Shown piece after piece: positions 16,616 through 24,882 of a DNA stretch of 33,654 bases. Where the stretch lies: positions 1 through 33,654 of the forward strand of contig NZ_AUDG01000048.1 of NCBI RefSeq assembly GCF_000425345.1, read 5' to 3'. The stretch's first letter is position 1, and each line of letters opens with the position of its first letter. Below the pieces are notes generated by a model. It searched no databases and was not told where the DNA came from. It was given only the letters and a program-made list of their open reading frames with translations. Both the position numbers and the translations under genes were made by a program. This DNA is from Rheinheimera baltica DSM 14885 (lineage in GTDB: Bacteria > Pseudomonadota > Gammaproteobacteria > Enterobacterales > Alteromonadaceae).

Positions 16616-18667
16616 TTACCGACTTACCCGCTGTAAAGTTTGCGCTAAGGTGTCGGGTGTTAAAATTTGTGGCAGCACTTCTGGTGGCTGCCCCGGCCAA
16701 TACAACACATATAATGGCACACCATCACGCTGATACAGGCGCAGATATTCTGTAATGGCAGCGTCACGCAGTGTCCAGTCGCCTTTTAAATAGGTTACAT
16801 CGTACAGTGCCAGCGCGGCTTTGCTACTTTCAGTATTCAATGCCACGCGCTCGTTTACCAAACACGTAATGCACCAGTCTGCTGTCATATTCACCAGTAC
16901 AGGCTTACCCTCGGCGCGCAGTTGTTTAAGCGTGTCACCTGACCATGGCTGCCAATGCTCCGCACCAGCTGCATCTTGCTGTGGCATTTTAGCTGGCGCA
17001 AAAGCCGGTATAGTCAGTGCGGCTAACACTAACAGCAGCGCCACTGAAGCCGTTACTTTGCCTGCCAGCGCCAGTTGCGTTCGGCCCCACAGCCAACACG
17101 CCGCGGCAATACACACCACACCAATCAGTAACAGCGACTGCGCATCCACGCCGCTTTGCCGGCCATAAACCCACAACAACCACACTGCACTTAAATAAAG
17201 TGGGTAGGCCAGCCACTGTTTCACCGTATCCATCCAGGCGCCGGGCTTGGGCAGCCGTTTAGCAAAACCGGGCACGAAGGCTAATAACAAAAACGGTAAC
17301 GCCATACCCACACCCAACGCAGCAAACACTAATACTGCGCCAAATGCACTTTGAGTTACCGCATAACCCAGCGCCGAGCCCATAAAAGGCGCTGTGCAGG
17401 GGCTGGCTACAACAACGGCCAGCACACCGGTAAAGAATGCGCCCTTTCCACCTTGTGCAGTAACCAGTGAGCTACCAGCATTCATTAACCCTAAACCAAA
17501 TTGCACAACACCGGATAAACTTAGCCCCAGTGCAAACAGTAAGTACACCAGCAATGCCACTATATACGGGCTTTGCAGCTGAAAGCCCCACCCTACAGCG
17601 GCGCCAGCGCTACGCAGTGCAATTAGCACTATCGCCAGGGTGACAAAGCTAACCACCACACCTGCGCTATAAAATAACGCATCACGTTTTTGCTGCTGAT
17701 GCTGCTGGCTATTTGCGGCAATGCTTAATGCCTTAAGTGATAACACCGGAAATACACAGGGCATCAGGTTCAGTATCAAACCACCTGTGGCAGCCATCAA
17801 TAAAATTAGCCACAACCCAGTGTCAGTTTGCTGCCCTCCTGTAATGATAATTTCAGTTGTCTCAGGTCCACTTTGCGTAAGTAACACACTGTAGGCTGCA
17901 GTATCATTTACCAGCACCAGTTCAATTTGAGCTGCTACGCCAGAGTAGTAGGTATTAAGTGGCTGTTGCAGCAAAAGCTGGTCACCTTGCTGGCTAATAA
18001 GCTGAGCGCCGGCATGGTCAACCAATTCCGAAGCGGCAACAAAGAAACCGGTAATTTGGGTACTGGGTTGCCAGTCGATCACCGCAGAAAAGGCACCACC
18101 AGAGGTATCAAACCGACCATTAACATTGAGCGGTTGTGGTAATTGTTGCTGTGCCTGGGTAAACAATGCCTGATAATCAGCGGCAGCAATCGCCTCGCTC
18201 GCCACTGGCAGGCTAAGGCTAAATTGCGCTTCGGCAGGAATGCATATTTCTTCACAGACTAACCAATCTGCCTGCAACTGAATATCAATAGTTTCGGCCG
18301 TGTAATCAGCAGGAATTCGTAATTCTGACAGCAAAATAGTGCTGCCCTCAAAACCATAATTTACCAATGGCGGTACCGAAATTGCCTGCGGTGTAGGCCA
18401 TTGTATATCGCCGACGCTGACCCCCTCTGGCAACTGCCAGGTTAGCCGGGTAGGTAACCCGGAGTCGCCGGGGTTTTGCCAATAAGTGTGCCAGTGTGCG
18501 TCTGGAATAAAGTGCAGCGCCAGCTGCCCCTTTTGTCCAGCGCGCACTTGCTGAAATTCACTTACCAGCTCTGCTTGTAGATGCTTTGCTGTTTGCCAGC
18601 CCGAGCTCGACGCCAAGGCCGCAACACTAAACCAGCTACATAGCAGGGCAAAAACGATGAATCGCAT
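16616..18667 (-). CDS. ScsB/DsbD-family protein-disulfide reductase (membrane electron transporter)
   Basis: The start at 18667 (MRFIVFALLCSW) gives a normal signal peptide cut near ALA-SSS and has an AAGAGAG ribosome site; the 15 codons upstream add nothing sensible. The product is about 683 residues, longer than DsbD (about 565). In order: a large N-terminal periplasmic domain with a Cys pair in LVCEEICIP (138, 142), about eight membrane helices with the redox cysteines NLMPCVFP (304) and ASPCTAPF (424), and a C-terminal thioredoxin domain with ADWCITC (598, 601). Such proteins pass electrons from cytoplasmic thioredoxin to periplasmic thiol proteins. The size and large N-terminal domain are closer to ScsB than to classic DsbD. 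The redoxin gene follows in the same operon. Confidence 0.9.
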   Translation of the reverse strand: MRFIVFALLCSWFSVAALASSSGWQTAKHLQAELVSEFQQVRAGQKGQLALHFIPDAHWHTYWQNPGDSGLPTRLTWQLPEGVSVGDIQWPTPQAISVPPLVNYGFEGSTILLSELRIPADYTAETIDIQLQADWLVCEEICIPAEAQFSLSLPVASEAIAAADYQALFTQAQQQLPQPLNVNGRFDTSGGAFSAVIDWQPSTQITGFFVAASELVDHAGAQLISQQGDQLLLQQPLNTYYSGVAAQIELVLVNDTAAYSVLLTQSGPETTEIIITGGQQTDTGLWLILLMAATGGLILNLMPCVFPVLSLKALSIAANSQQHQQQKRDALFYSAGVVVSFVTLAIVLIALRSAGAAVGWGFQLQSPYIVALLVYLLFALGLSLSGVVQFGLGLMNAGSSLVTAQGGKGAFFTGVLAVVVASPCTAPFMGSALGYAVTQSAFGAVLVFAALGVGMALPFLLLAFVPGFAKRLPKPGAWMDTVKQWLAYPLYLSAVWLLWVYGRQSGVDAQSLLLIGVVCIAAACWLWGRTQLALAGKVTASVALLLVLAALTIPAFAPAKMPQQDAAGAEHWQPWSGDTLKQLRAEGKPVLVNMTADWCITCLVNERVALNTESSKAALALYDVTYLKGDWTLRDAAITEYLRLYQRDGVPLYVLYWPGQPPEVLPQILTPDTLAQTLQRVSR

Positions 18668-18740
18668 GACACTCTCTTTTATTGCAGTTATCTCAGCTAC
18701 GAGCCTACACAACTTTGGCTCACCGCGTTGATAAAATATA

Positions 18741-18752
18741 CGTTAATTAACG
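18741..18752. promoter_or_regulatory. 12-bp palindrome between scsB-like gene and TonB receptor
   Basis: CGTTAATTAACG is a perfect palindrome in the 225-base divergent region between the ScsB-like gene and the TonB-dependent receptor. It could be an operator for either gene; I cannot assign a regulator. Confidence 0.25.
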
Positions 18753-18892
18753 CTAAATTGAGCAATTTGAGCGACAAACTGCTATATTAGCTTGGTTTAT
18801 CTGGGCGAAGTACTGTGGTCACTCCAGTCATTATTTCGTTACAGAACACCTAAATTTAATTATTTTAAACCACCAACTAAAGGTTCACCTTA

Positions 18893-21136
18893 ATGACGCT
18901 ATTTACCAAGTCTGTGTTGTCAGTGGCTGTGAATGCCGCCCTGTTTAGTGCCGCTGTTGGTCTTTCTCCGGTGCTAATGGCACAGGAAAGTGACAAAGAT
19001 CAAAACGCTAAACAGCAGGAACTGGAAACCATTACTGTTACTGCGCAAAAGCGCAGCCAAAGTATTCAGGAAGTGCCAATTTCAATTGCCACCTTATCAG
19101 GTGAGAAATTTGATGCCATTTTTTCGTCAGGCGATGACATCACAGCATTAGCCATTAAGGTACCAGGCTTGTATGCAGAAACCTCTAATGGCCGTGCTGC
19201 GCCGCGTTTTTATATTCGTGGTTTAGGCAACACCGACTTTGACTTAGCCGCGTCACAACCGGTATCCATTATTATGGATGAAGTGGTAATGGAAAACGTG
19301 ATTTTAAAAAGCACGCCATTATTTGACGTACAGCAGGTTGAAGTCATCCGTGGCCCACAAGGTACGTTATTCGGCCGCAACACCACGGCTGGTATTATCA
19401 AGTTTGACAGCGTAAAGCCCCGCCAAGAGTATGATGCTTACGTCAAATCAACTGCTGGCACCTTGGGCATGTTTAACCTTGAAGGCGCAGTAGGTGGCGG
19501 GTTAACGGATGAGTTATCAGCGCGTATCTCTTTATTATCGCAGCACCGCAGTAACTGGATAGACAACAGCTTTACCAACGAAAGTGATGTGATGGGCGGT
19601 TACAACGAACGTGCTGGCCGGCTGCAGTTTTTATATGAAGGCAATGCAGTAGATGCCTTATTTAATGTGCACACCCGCAACTACGACGGTACATCCAGTA
19701 TGTTCCGTAAAAACATTTTGTCGCCAGGCAGCAACGACCTTAACGGCAACTATGACCGCGACACCGTGGCCTATGATGCTCCAGGGCGCAACAGACAAAG
19801 CTATGATGCCTGGGGTTCGTCGTTAAAACTTGATTTCCAGCTCGAAGGCATGACTTTAACCAGCATTACCGCCATTGAAATGGCAGACGGCGGTGGTATC
19901 GGCGATATCGACGGCGGTAACCCAGATCAAGCTGGAGACGCCACCGTAGGCAATGCGGTAACGGAAGATCAACTGCGTGATTTAGAGCAACGCACGCAAG
20001 AAATTCGTTTAGCCAGCGACACTGACGGGCCACTGAGCTGGCAAGTTGGTGGTTTTTACTTTGACTCTTCCTTTGGTGTAAACAGTATTGATGGCTTCTT
20101 TGGTGCTACCGAAGTTTTCCATGGTAATACCAGCTGGGCATTGTTTGGTCAATCCTCGTACAAAGTGAACGACAAACTGGATGTGACTGCGGGCGTACGC
20201 TACACCGACGACGAAAAAACCTTCTCTGTAGGCCAGCAAAACGTCGATGGTTTTGCCTTGGTTATTGGCTTTGCACAAATTCAAGATTATGACCCTATTA
20301 AAGTTACGGATGACAATATCAGCTGGGAATTAAGCGCCAATTACCGCTTAACCGACAAAACCAGCTTATTTGCCCGCGTTGCTGATGGCTTCCGCGCGCA
20401 ATCTATACAAGGTCGTGATGTGGCCTTTGAAGCGCCACCGTCAGTGGCTGACTCAGAAACCATTATGTCTTATGAAATTGGTGCTAAATCTGACTTGCTT
20501 GACAATACACTGCGCTTAAACGGCGCCCTGTTTTACTACGTGATTGACGATATTCAGTTATCAGCAATTGGTGGCGAAACACAAGGTAACCAGCTGATTA
20601 ACGCTAATAAAGGTGTTGGCTACGGCTTCGAATTCGACTTCGACTACCGGGTATTGCCTAACCTGAGTGTTGGTGGTGGTTTTAGTTACAACAACACAGA
20701 ATTACAGGACGATACTTTAACCGTAGCGCCATGTGGTTCAGGCATGTGTACCGTACTGGACCCTCGCAATGCGCAAGATCTGGCATTAATCGATGGCAAC
20801 CCATTTCCGCAAGCACCAGAAACCATTCTAACCTTAAACGCACGCTATGACTTCCCAATAGAAAGTGGCGAAGTCTATGTGTACGGCGATTATCAATTAC
20901 AGGGTAAAACCAACCTGTTTTTGTACGAGTCTGCTGAGTTTAAATCCAATAACAACTATGAAGCTGGTTTACGCGTAGCCTATATCAACTACGATAATAA
21001 CTACGAAGTAGGCGTGTTTGGCCGCAATATTACTGATGCAGATAACCTAAAAGGTGCCATCGACTTCAGTAACCTTACCGGCTTTGTAAACGAGCCACGC
21101 ACCTTTGGTGTCGACTTTAAGATAAGTTTTTACTAA
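18893..21136 (+). CDS. TonB-dependent outer membrane receptor
   Basis: A 747-residue receptor with a signal peptide ending near LMA-QES and a TonB-box region (ELETITVTAQKR, about 45-56). The plug domain (about 57-165) contains PRFYIRGLGNTDFDLA and VEVIRGPQGTLFGRNTTAG. A beta-barrel runs to a terminal aromatic residue (FKISFY). It imports a ligand across the outer membrane with energy from TonB-ExbBD. The sequence type, with IRGLGN and GRNTTAG, is the broad group common in Alteromonadales and sphingomonads that takes up carbohydrates, siderophores or aromatic compounds, so the ligand is open. The start has AAAGGT about 9 bases upstream. A strong terminator follows. No Fur box was recognised upstream. 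Confidence 0.93.
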   Translation: MTLFTKSVLSVAVNAALFSAAVGLSPVLMAQESDKDQNAKQQELETITVTAQKRSQSIQEVPISIATLSGEKFDAIFSSGDDITALAIKVPGLYAETSNGRAAPRFYIRGLGNTDFDLAASQPVSIIMDEVVMENVILKSTPLFDVQQVEVIRGPQGTLFGRNTTAGIIKFDSVKPRQEYDAYVKSTAGTLGMFNLEGAVGGGLTDELSARISLLSQHRSNWIDNSFTNESDVMGGYNERAGRLQFLYEGNAVDALFNVHTRNYDGTSSMFRKNILSPGSNDLNGNYDRDTVAYDAPGRNRQSYDAWGSSLKLDFQLEGMTLTSITAIEMADGGGIGDIDGGNPDQAGDATVGNAVTEDQLRDLEQRTQEIRLASDTDGPLSWQVGGFYFDSSFGVNSIDGFFGATEVFHGNTSWALFGQSSYKVNDKLDVTAGVRYTDDEKTFSVGQQNVDGFALVIGFAQIQDYDPIKVTDDNISWELSANYRLTDKTSLFARVADGFRAQSIQGRDVAFEAPPSVADSETIMSYEIGAKSDLLDNTLRLNGALFYYVIDDIQLSAIGGETQGNQLINANKGVGYGFEFDFDYRVLPNLSVGGGFSYNNTELQDDTLTVAPCGSGMCTVLDPRNAQDLALIDGNPFPQAPETILTLNARYDFPIESGEVYVYGDYQLQGKTNLFLYESAEFKSNNNYEAGLRVAYINYDNNYEVGVFGRNITDADNLKGAIDFSNLTGFVNEPRTFGVDFKISFY

Positions 21137-21170
21137 ACACTTATTTGCAACACTTGTTCGTATAGTATTC

Positions 21171-21196
21171 AGGGCAGTTTATACTGCCCTTTTTTA
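21171..21196 (+). terminator. Intrinsic terminator after the TonB receptor
   Basis: AGGGCAGT-TTAT-ACTGCCCT forms an 8-bp stem followed by a T-run, 35 bases after the receptor stop. Confidence 0.85.
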
Positions 21197-21267
21197 TCAT
21201 CAAGCTTATTTGCGAAAGGCCTATCCTTATTTGGCCCGTGCAAATTGTTACAGGGAGTAACAATAGC

Positions 21268-22362
21268 ATGCAACACAGCAGTAACCGAATCGACTATCTT
21301 GATGCGATGAGAGCGGTGTTAATGATGCTGGGCATCATTTTACACAGTGCACACCTGTATAACCCCAGCCATAAATGGCTTCTTCATGAACCACAAAGCC
21401 AGCCGTTCTTTTACTACCTGATTGAAGTAATCCGGGTATTTCGTATGCCGGCCTTTTTTGTTGTATCAGGGTTTTTCTGCGCCATGCTAATACAGCGTTA
21501 CGGCTCTGAGCCATTTATGCAGTCGCGTTTAAAAAAGTTACTGGTGCCGTTGCTGGTTAGCGCGGTAACGCTGAATGTAATGCAGGCGTTCTTACTACAG
21601 CAATTTGGCTGGCTACCCGAAGCGGTTATACCCTACTTGCTACATGGCGGCTGGGTACAACATCTTTGGTTTTTGCTGGATTTATTGGTTTTTGTGTTTC
21701 TGTTGTATTTAGGCTATCGCCTGCCAAGAGCGCGACAAGAGCTTCAGCGCCTGAGTGCTAAAACCATTAGTACATTACCGTTACTAGTGTTGATTAGCTT
21801 ACTGCCATTGTATCCACTGGCTATGATTGTGCTGAATAAACTGGGCTTACCCATGTATCATGCCTGGTTCGGCGTCATGGGCATATATGAGTTACTGTAC
21901 AACTTACAGTTTTTTCTGTTTGGCTTGATGCTATATAGCAGCCCGAAGTGGCTGACACAGTTTAGCAATGTAAGGCTACGTTATGGCACGCCTGCATTGA
22001 TTACGCTTATTGCGCTGCATTATTTCAGCGCCAGCCTAACGGGGGTAGTTGGGCAAGTGTTAGCCATTTACTCTAACACTTTGCTTTGCTGGCTCAGTAT
22101 TGCGCTGTGCTTCACGGTGTTTAATCGCCTGGTAACACATAGCAGTGCACACTGGCGCTTTTTATCCGAAGCATCGTACACGGTGTACTTGTTTCATCAC
22201 TTTATTGTCATTGCATTAGGGCTAAGCATAATGCAGACAGGATTACCGCCGGTGGTGGGCTACAGCTTGGTAGTTATCGCAACACTGTTGCTAACTTTGG
22301 CTATTCATCGGTATGTTATCGCGCCTAGCCGTATTTTACGTTTGGGCTTTAACGGCAAATAA
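21268..22362 (+). CDS. Membrane acyltransferase (acyltransferase 3 / OpgC-like)
   Basis: I place the start at ATG 21268 (MQHSSNRIDYLDAMRAVLMM), with AGGGAG about 10 bases upstream; the GTG ten codons earlier is less likely. The product, about 364 residues, has roughly ten membrane helices. The acyltransferase-3 signature includes DYLDAMRAVLMMLGIILHSAHLY, with the conserved His, and an FRMPAFFVVSGFF motif. The family transfers acyl groups to sugars or glycans at the membrane; OpgC, which succinylates periplasmic glucans, is the closest resemblance, but no glucan synthesis genes are nearby. The next gene, ltaE, begins 35 bases later and may be co-transcribed. Confidence 0.82.
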   Translation: MQHSSNRIDYLDAMRAVLMMLGIILHSAHLYNPSHKWLLHEPQSQPFFYYLIEVIRVFRMPAFFVVSGFFCAMLIQRYGSEPFMQSRLKKLLVPLLVSAVTLNVMQAFLLQQFGWLPEAVIPYLLHGGWVQHLWFLLDLLVFVFLLYLGYRLPRARQELQRLSAKTISTLPLLVLISLLPLYPLAMIVLNKLGLPMYHAWFGVMGIYELLYNLQFFLFGLMLYSSPKWLTQFSNVRLRYGTPALITLIALHYFSASLTGVVGQVLAIYSNTLLCWLSIALCFTVFNRLVTHSSAHWRFLSEASYTVYLFHHFIVIALGLSIMQTGLPPVVGYSLVVIATLLLTLAIHRYVIAPSRILRLGFNGK

Positions 22363-22397
22363 CTTACTGGCAATGCAATGTGATAAAGGACACCTTG

Positions 22398-23480
22398 ATG
22401 GCTGATTTTCGCAGCGACACCGTTACCCAGCCTTCATTGGCAATGAAAGAACGCATGTTTAACGCGCCATTAGGCGACGACGTGTTTAACGACGACCCCA
22501 CCACGTTAGCGCTACAACAACATGCTGCTAACATGCTGGGTTTTGATGCCGCCTTGTTTGCACCCAGTGGCACCCAAACCAATTTAATTGCCATGATGAG
22601 CCATTGCCAGCGCGGTGACGAAGCCATTGTTGGCCAGCAGTGGCACACCTACAAGTGGGAAGCCGGCGGCATGGCGGTGTTGGGGTCCATTCAACCACAG
22701 CCACTTGAACTACTAGCCGATGGCACCCTGCTACTTAGTGATATTGCCGCAGCGATAAAACCTGATGACCCACACTTTGCCCGCACTCGCTTAATTGTTA
22801 TTGAAAACACCGTTGGCGGTAAAGTGCTGCCACTGAGTTACATGCGTGATGTGGCAGCGCTGGCGCAAGAGAAGCGTTTAGCCTGCCATATAGATGGCGC
22901 CCGGCTAATGAACGCTGCCGTTGCGCTGGCATCGCAACACGGCTTAACACCGCAACATATGGCGCGCGAACTGTGTAGCGGCTATGACTCGGTGAGTTTG
23001 TGTTTATCAAAAGGCTTGGGTTGCCCGGTTGGCTCTTTGTTGCTGGGCTCGACCGACTTTATTAACCGCGCCAAACGTGTACGCAAAATGCTTGGCGGCG
23101 GTATGCGCCAAACAGGTATCTTAGCGGCAGCCGGTTTATTTGCGCTGGAGCACAATATCGACAGACTGGCAGAGGATCATGCTAACTGTAAACGTTTAGG
23201 CGATGGTTTAACGGCGCTAGTCACGCAACTGCCTGCGCTAAGGGGCCAGCTACAGGTGTTACCGGTACAAACCAATATTCTGTTTACTGACATCAGCATC
23301 GCGCTGGCAGATAAGCTTTTGCCTTATTTGGCCGACCGTGGTGTACAACTTACCGCCAGCAATTATCAAAGTGCTAACGGCGCTATTCGTCGCGTACGTT
23401 GGGTATGCCATTTAAATATTAGCAGCAGCGATGTTGAACAAACGCTACAGGCAGTGGCAGACTTTGCCGAAAAGTACTAA
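22398..23480 (+). CDS. ltaE: Low-specificity L-threonine aldolase
   Basis: A PLP-dependent fold-type I aldolase that splits L-threonine and L-allo-threonine to glycine and acetaldehyde. The start at ATG 22398 (MADFRSDTVTQPS) is set by AAAGGA 7-8 bases upstream; an in-frame GTG six codons earlier sits before that site. The product has about 360 residues. Family motifs are FRSDTVTQPSLAM at the N-terminus, GDDVFNDDPT, APSGTQTNLIAM, HIDGARLMNAAV (PLP-contacting Asp), SLCLSKGLGCPVGSLL (the Lys forming the Schiff base) and GGGMRQTGILAAAGLFAL. Length and motifs are intact. A hairpin with no T-run follows before the msr gene. Confidence 0.92.
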   Translation: MADFRSDTVTQPSLAMKERMFNAPLGDDVFNDDPTTLALQQHAANMLGFDAALFAPSGTQTNLIAMMSHCQRGDEAIVGQQWHTYKWEAGGMAVLGSIQPQPLELLADGTLLLSDIAAAIKPDDPHFARTRLIVIENTVGGKVLPLSYMRDVAALAQEKRLACHIDGARLMNAAVALASQHGLTPQHMARELCSGYDSVSLCLSKGLGCPVGSLLLGSTDFINRAKRVRKMLGGGMRQTGILAAAGLFALEHNIDRLAEDHANCKRLGDGLTALVTQLPALRGQLQVLPVQTNILFTDISIALADKLLPYLADRGVQLTASNYQSANGAIRRVRWVCHLNISSSDVEQTLQAVADFAEKY

Positions 23481-23540
23481 CAAACACGGGTAAGAACCGG
23501 TTCAATTCCTACTCTGTCGTTGAAAGCCAATGCACCTTTT

Positions 23541-23579
23541 GCCTGTCTAATACGTATAACGGTTCACGTATTGACAGGC
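23541..23579 (+). promoter_or_regulatory. Long hairpin in the msrA-trx-msrB leader
   Basis: GCCTGTC, one bulged T, AATACGT, a 10-base loop, then ACGTATT and GACAGGC form a 14-bp stem with a single bulge. The arm ends 10 bases before the msr start codon and touches its AGAGG ribosome site. There is no T-run, so a regulatory leader or RNA-protection role is as likely as termination of ltaE. A 10-bp palindrome (GAACCGGTTC, 23494-23503) lies upstream. Confidence 0.5.
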
Positions 23580-23589
23580 AGAGGTTCAA

Positions 23590-24882
23590 ATGTCGCTTCT
23601 AAGATTATTCCGTACATTCAGTAAAACCAGTGCTTTAGTGGCTATACTGGCTCAATTTTCAGTACAGGCCGATAGCAGCATGCCTGCAACCGTGCACACT
23701 GAAACCATCGTAGTGGGTGCGGGGTGTTTTTGGGGTGTGGAAAAGCGCTTTGAAGCCATGCCCGGTGTTATTAATGCGGTATCGGGCTACGCCGATGGCA
23801 ATGGTGTTGCCCCAACGTATAGTGCTATTACGCAGCGCGCCAACAAAATGAACCCGAACAACCATGCCGAAGTGGTACAAATTAGCTTTAATCCGGCGCA
23901 AATTAGCCTTACCACCGTGCTACAGCGTTACTTTGAAATGCATGACCCAACCCAGTTAAACCGTCAGGGCAATGACGTTGGCACTCAATACCGCTCAACT
24001 ATTCTCACTAACAGTCAGGAGCAGTTTGATATTGCCCAGCAAGTAAAGGTGCAATACCAACCTCTGCTAAGCAAAGCGGGCTATGGTGAAATCACTACCA
24101 AAATTAAGCCGCTGCAACAATTTTTCCCGGCCGAACAATATCATCAAGACTACATCGCCAACAATCCAAATGGCTATTGCCCGGACCACAGTACCGGCGT
24201 GCGCTTTGAGCCAGAGGTAAAAACTCAGTTGGCTAAAGTTGACAATAACGCGCTAAAAAACGGCAAACACATTCTGGTTATTGACTCAGAAAGCTACTGC
24301 CCCTACTGCGAAAAATTTAAAGCCGACGTTGCCAGTAAATACAACGGTGATATCCCGTTGCATTTTCGTTATGCCAACCAGCTTGAAGGTTTAACATTGA
24401 AAACCGCAACCTGGGCCACACCCACCATTATTTTGCTTGAAAACGGCAAAGAGGTGTTTGGCCGTCAGGGTTACTTAGCTCCTGAGCAGTTCTACCTGCT
24501 GCTGGGTAAGTTTAAGCTCGGTGACAGTGAAGCCTTTAATGTGGCGTTTGACGAAGGCACAGATGGTCGCTTTTGCCAGCAGTATGAGATATTTAAAAAC
24601 ACCCCCGAGGGCGTTTTTATCGACAAACTGAGTGGTGCGGCATTGTTTGACACTAAAGACCGCTTTGATTCAGGTACCGGTTGGTTGTCGTTTACCAAGC
24701 CAGTAGCGGATGCGGTCATTGAAAAGCCGGATAACCGCTATGGCATGCGCCGCACGGAAATTCGCGCCAAAGTGTCCGGCATTCATTTAGGCCATGTGTT
24801 TAACGACGGCCCCGGAGGTTTGCCACGATATTGCATTAATGCCACGGTACTGGATTTTGTGCCACGCCAGCAGGGAAGTTAA
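23590..24882 (+). CDS. Exported methionine sulfoxide reductase fusion, MsrA-thioredoxin-MsrB
   Basis: A 430-residue three-domain protein with a signal peptide (about 1-27), so probably periplasmic. MsrA (about 38-205) has catalytic GCFWG (Cys46), the MHDPTQLNRQGNDVGTQYRS block and a likely resolving Cys in NGYCPDH (197). A thioredoxin-like domain (about 225-310) has YCPYC (Cys237, Cys240) and a cis-Pro in ATPT. MsrB (about 320-425) has DSGTGWLSF, HLGHVFNDGPG and catalytic RYCIN (Cys415). The zinc-binding CxxC pairs of many MsrB proteins are absent. Neisserial PilB has the order Trx-MsrA-MsrB, whereas here Trx sits in the middle. It would reduce both sulfoxide epimers, probably drawing electrons from a DsbD-like transporter such as the one at 16616-18667. 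Confidence 0.92.
   Translation: MSLLRLFRTFSKTSALVAILAQFSVQADSSMPATVHTETIVVGAGCFWGVEKRFEAMPGVINAVSGYADGNGVAPTYSAITQRANKMNPNNHAEVVQISFNPAQISLTTVLQRYFEMHDPTQLNRQGNDVGTQYRSTILTNSQEQFDIAQQVKVQYQPLLSKAGYGEITTKIKPLQQFFPAEQYHQDYIANNPNGYCPDHSTGVRFEPEVKTQLAKVDNNALKNGKHILVIDSESYCPYCEKFKADVASKYNGDIPLHFRYANQLEGLTLKTATWATPTIILLENGKEVFGRQGYLAPEQFYLLLGKFKLGDSEAFNVAFDEGTDGRFCQQYEIFKNTPEGVFIDKLSGAALFDTKDRFDSGTGWLSFTKPVADAVIEKPDNRYGMRRTEIRAKVSGIHLGHVFNDGPGGLPRYCINATVLDFVPRQQGS

Noticed and set aside
18713..18892. Fur box upstream of the TonB-dependent receptor
   Set aside because: No sequence resembling the 19-bp Fur consensus was found; only an unrelated 12-bp palindrome is present.
23481..23520. Possible tRNA 3' remnant (GGTTCAATTCC) downstream of ltaE
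   Set aside because: The stem bases flanking the loop do not pair and no other tRNA arms are present.
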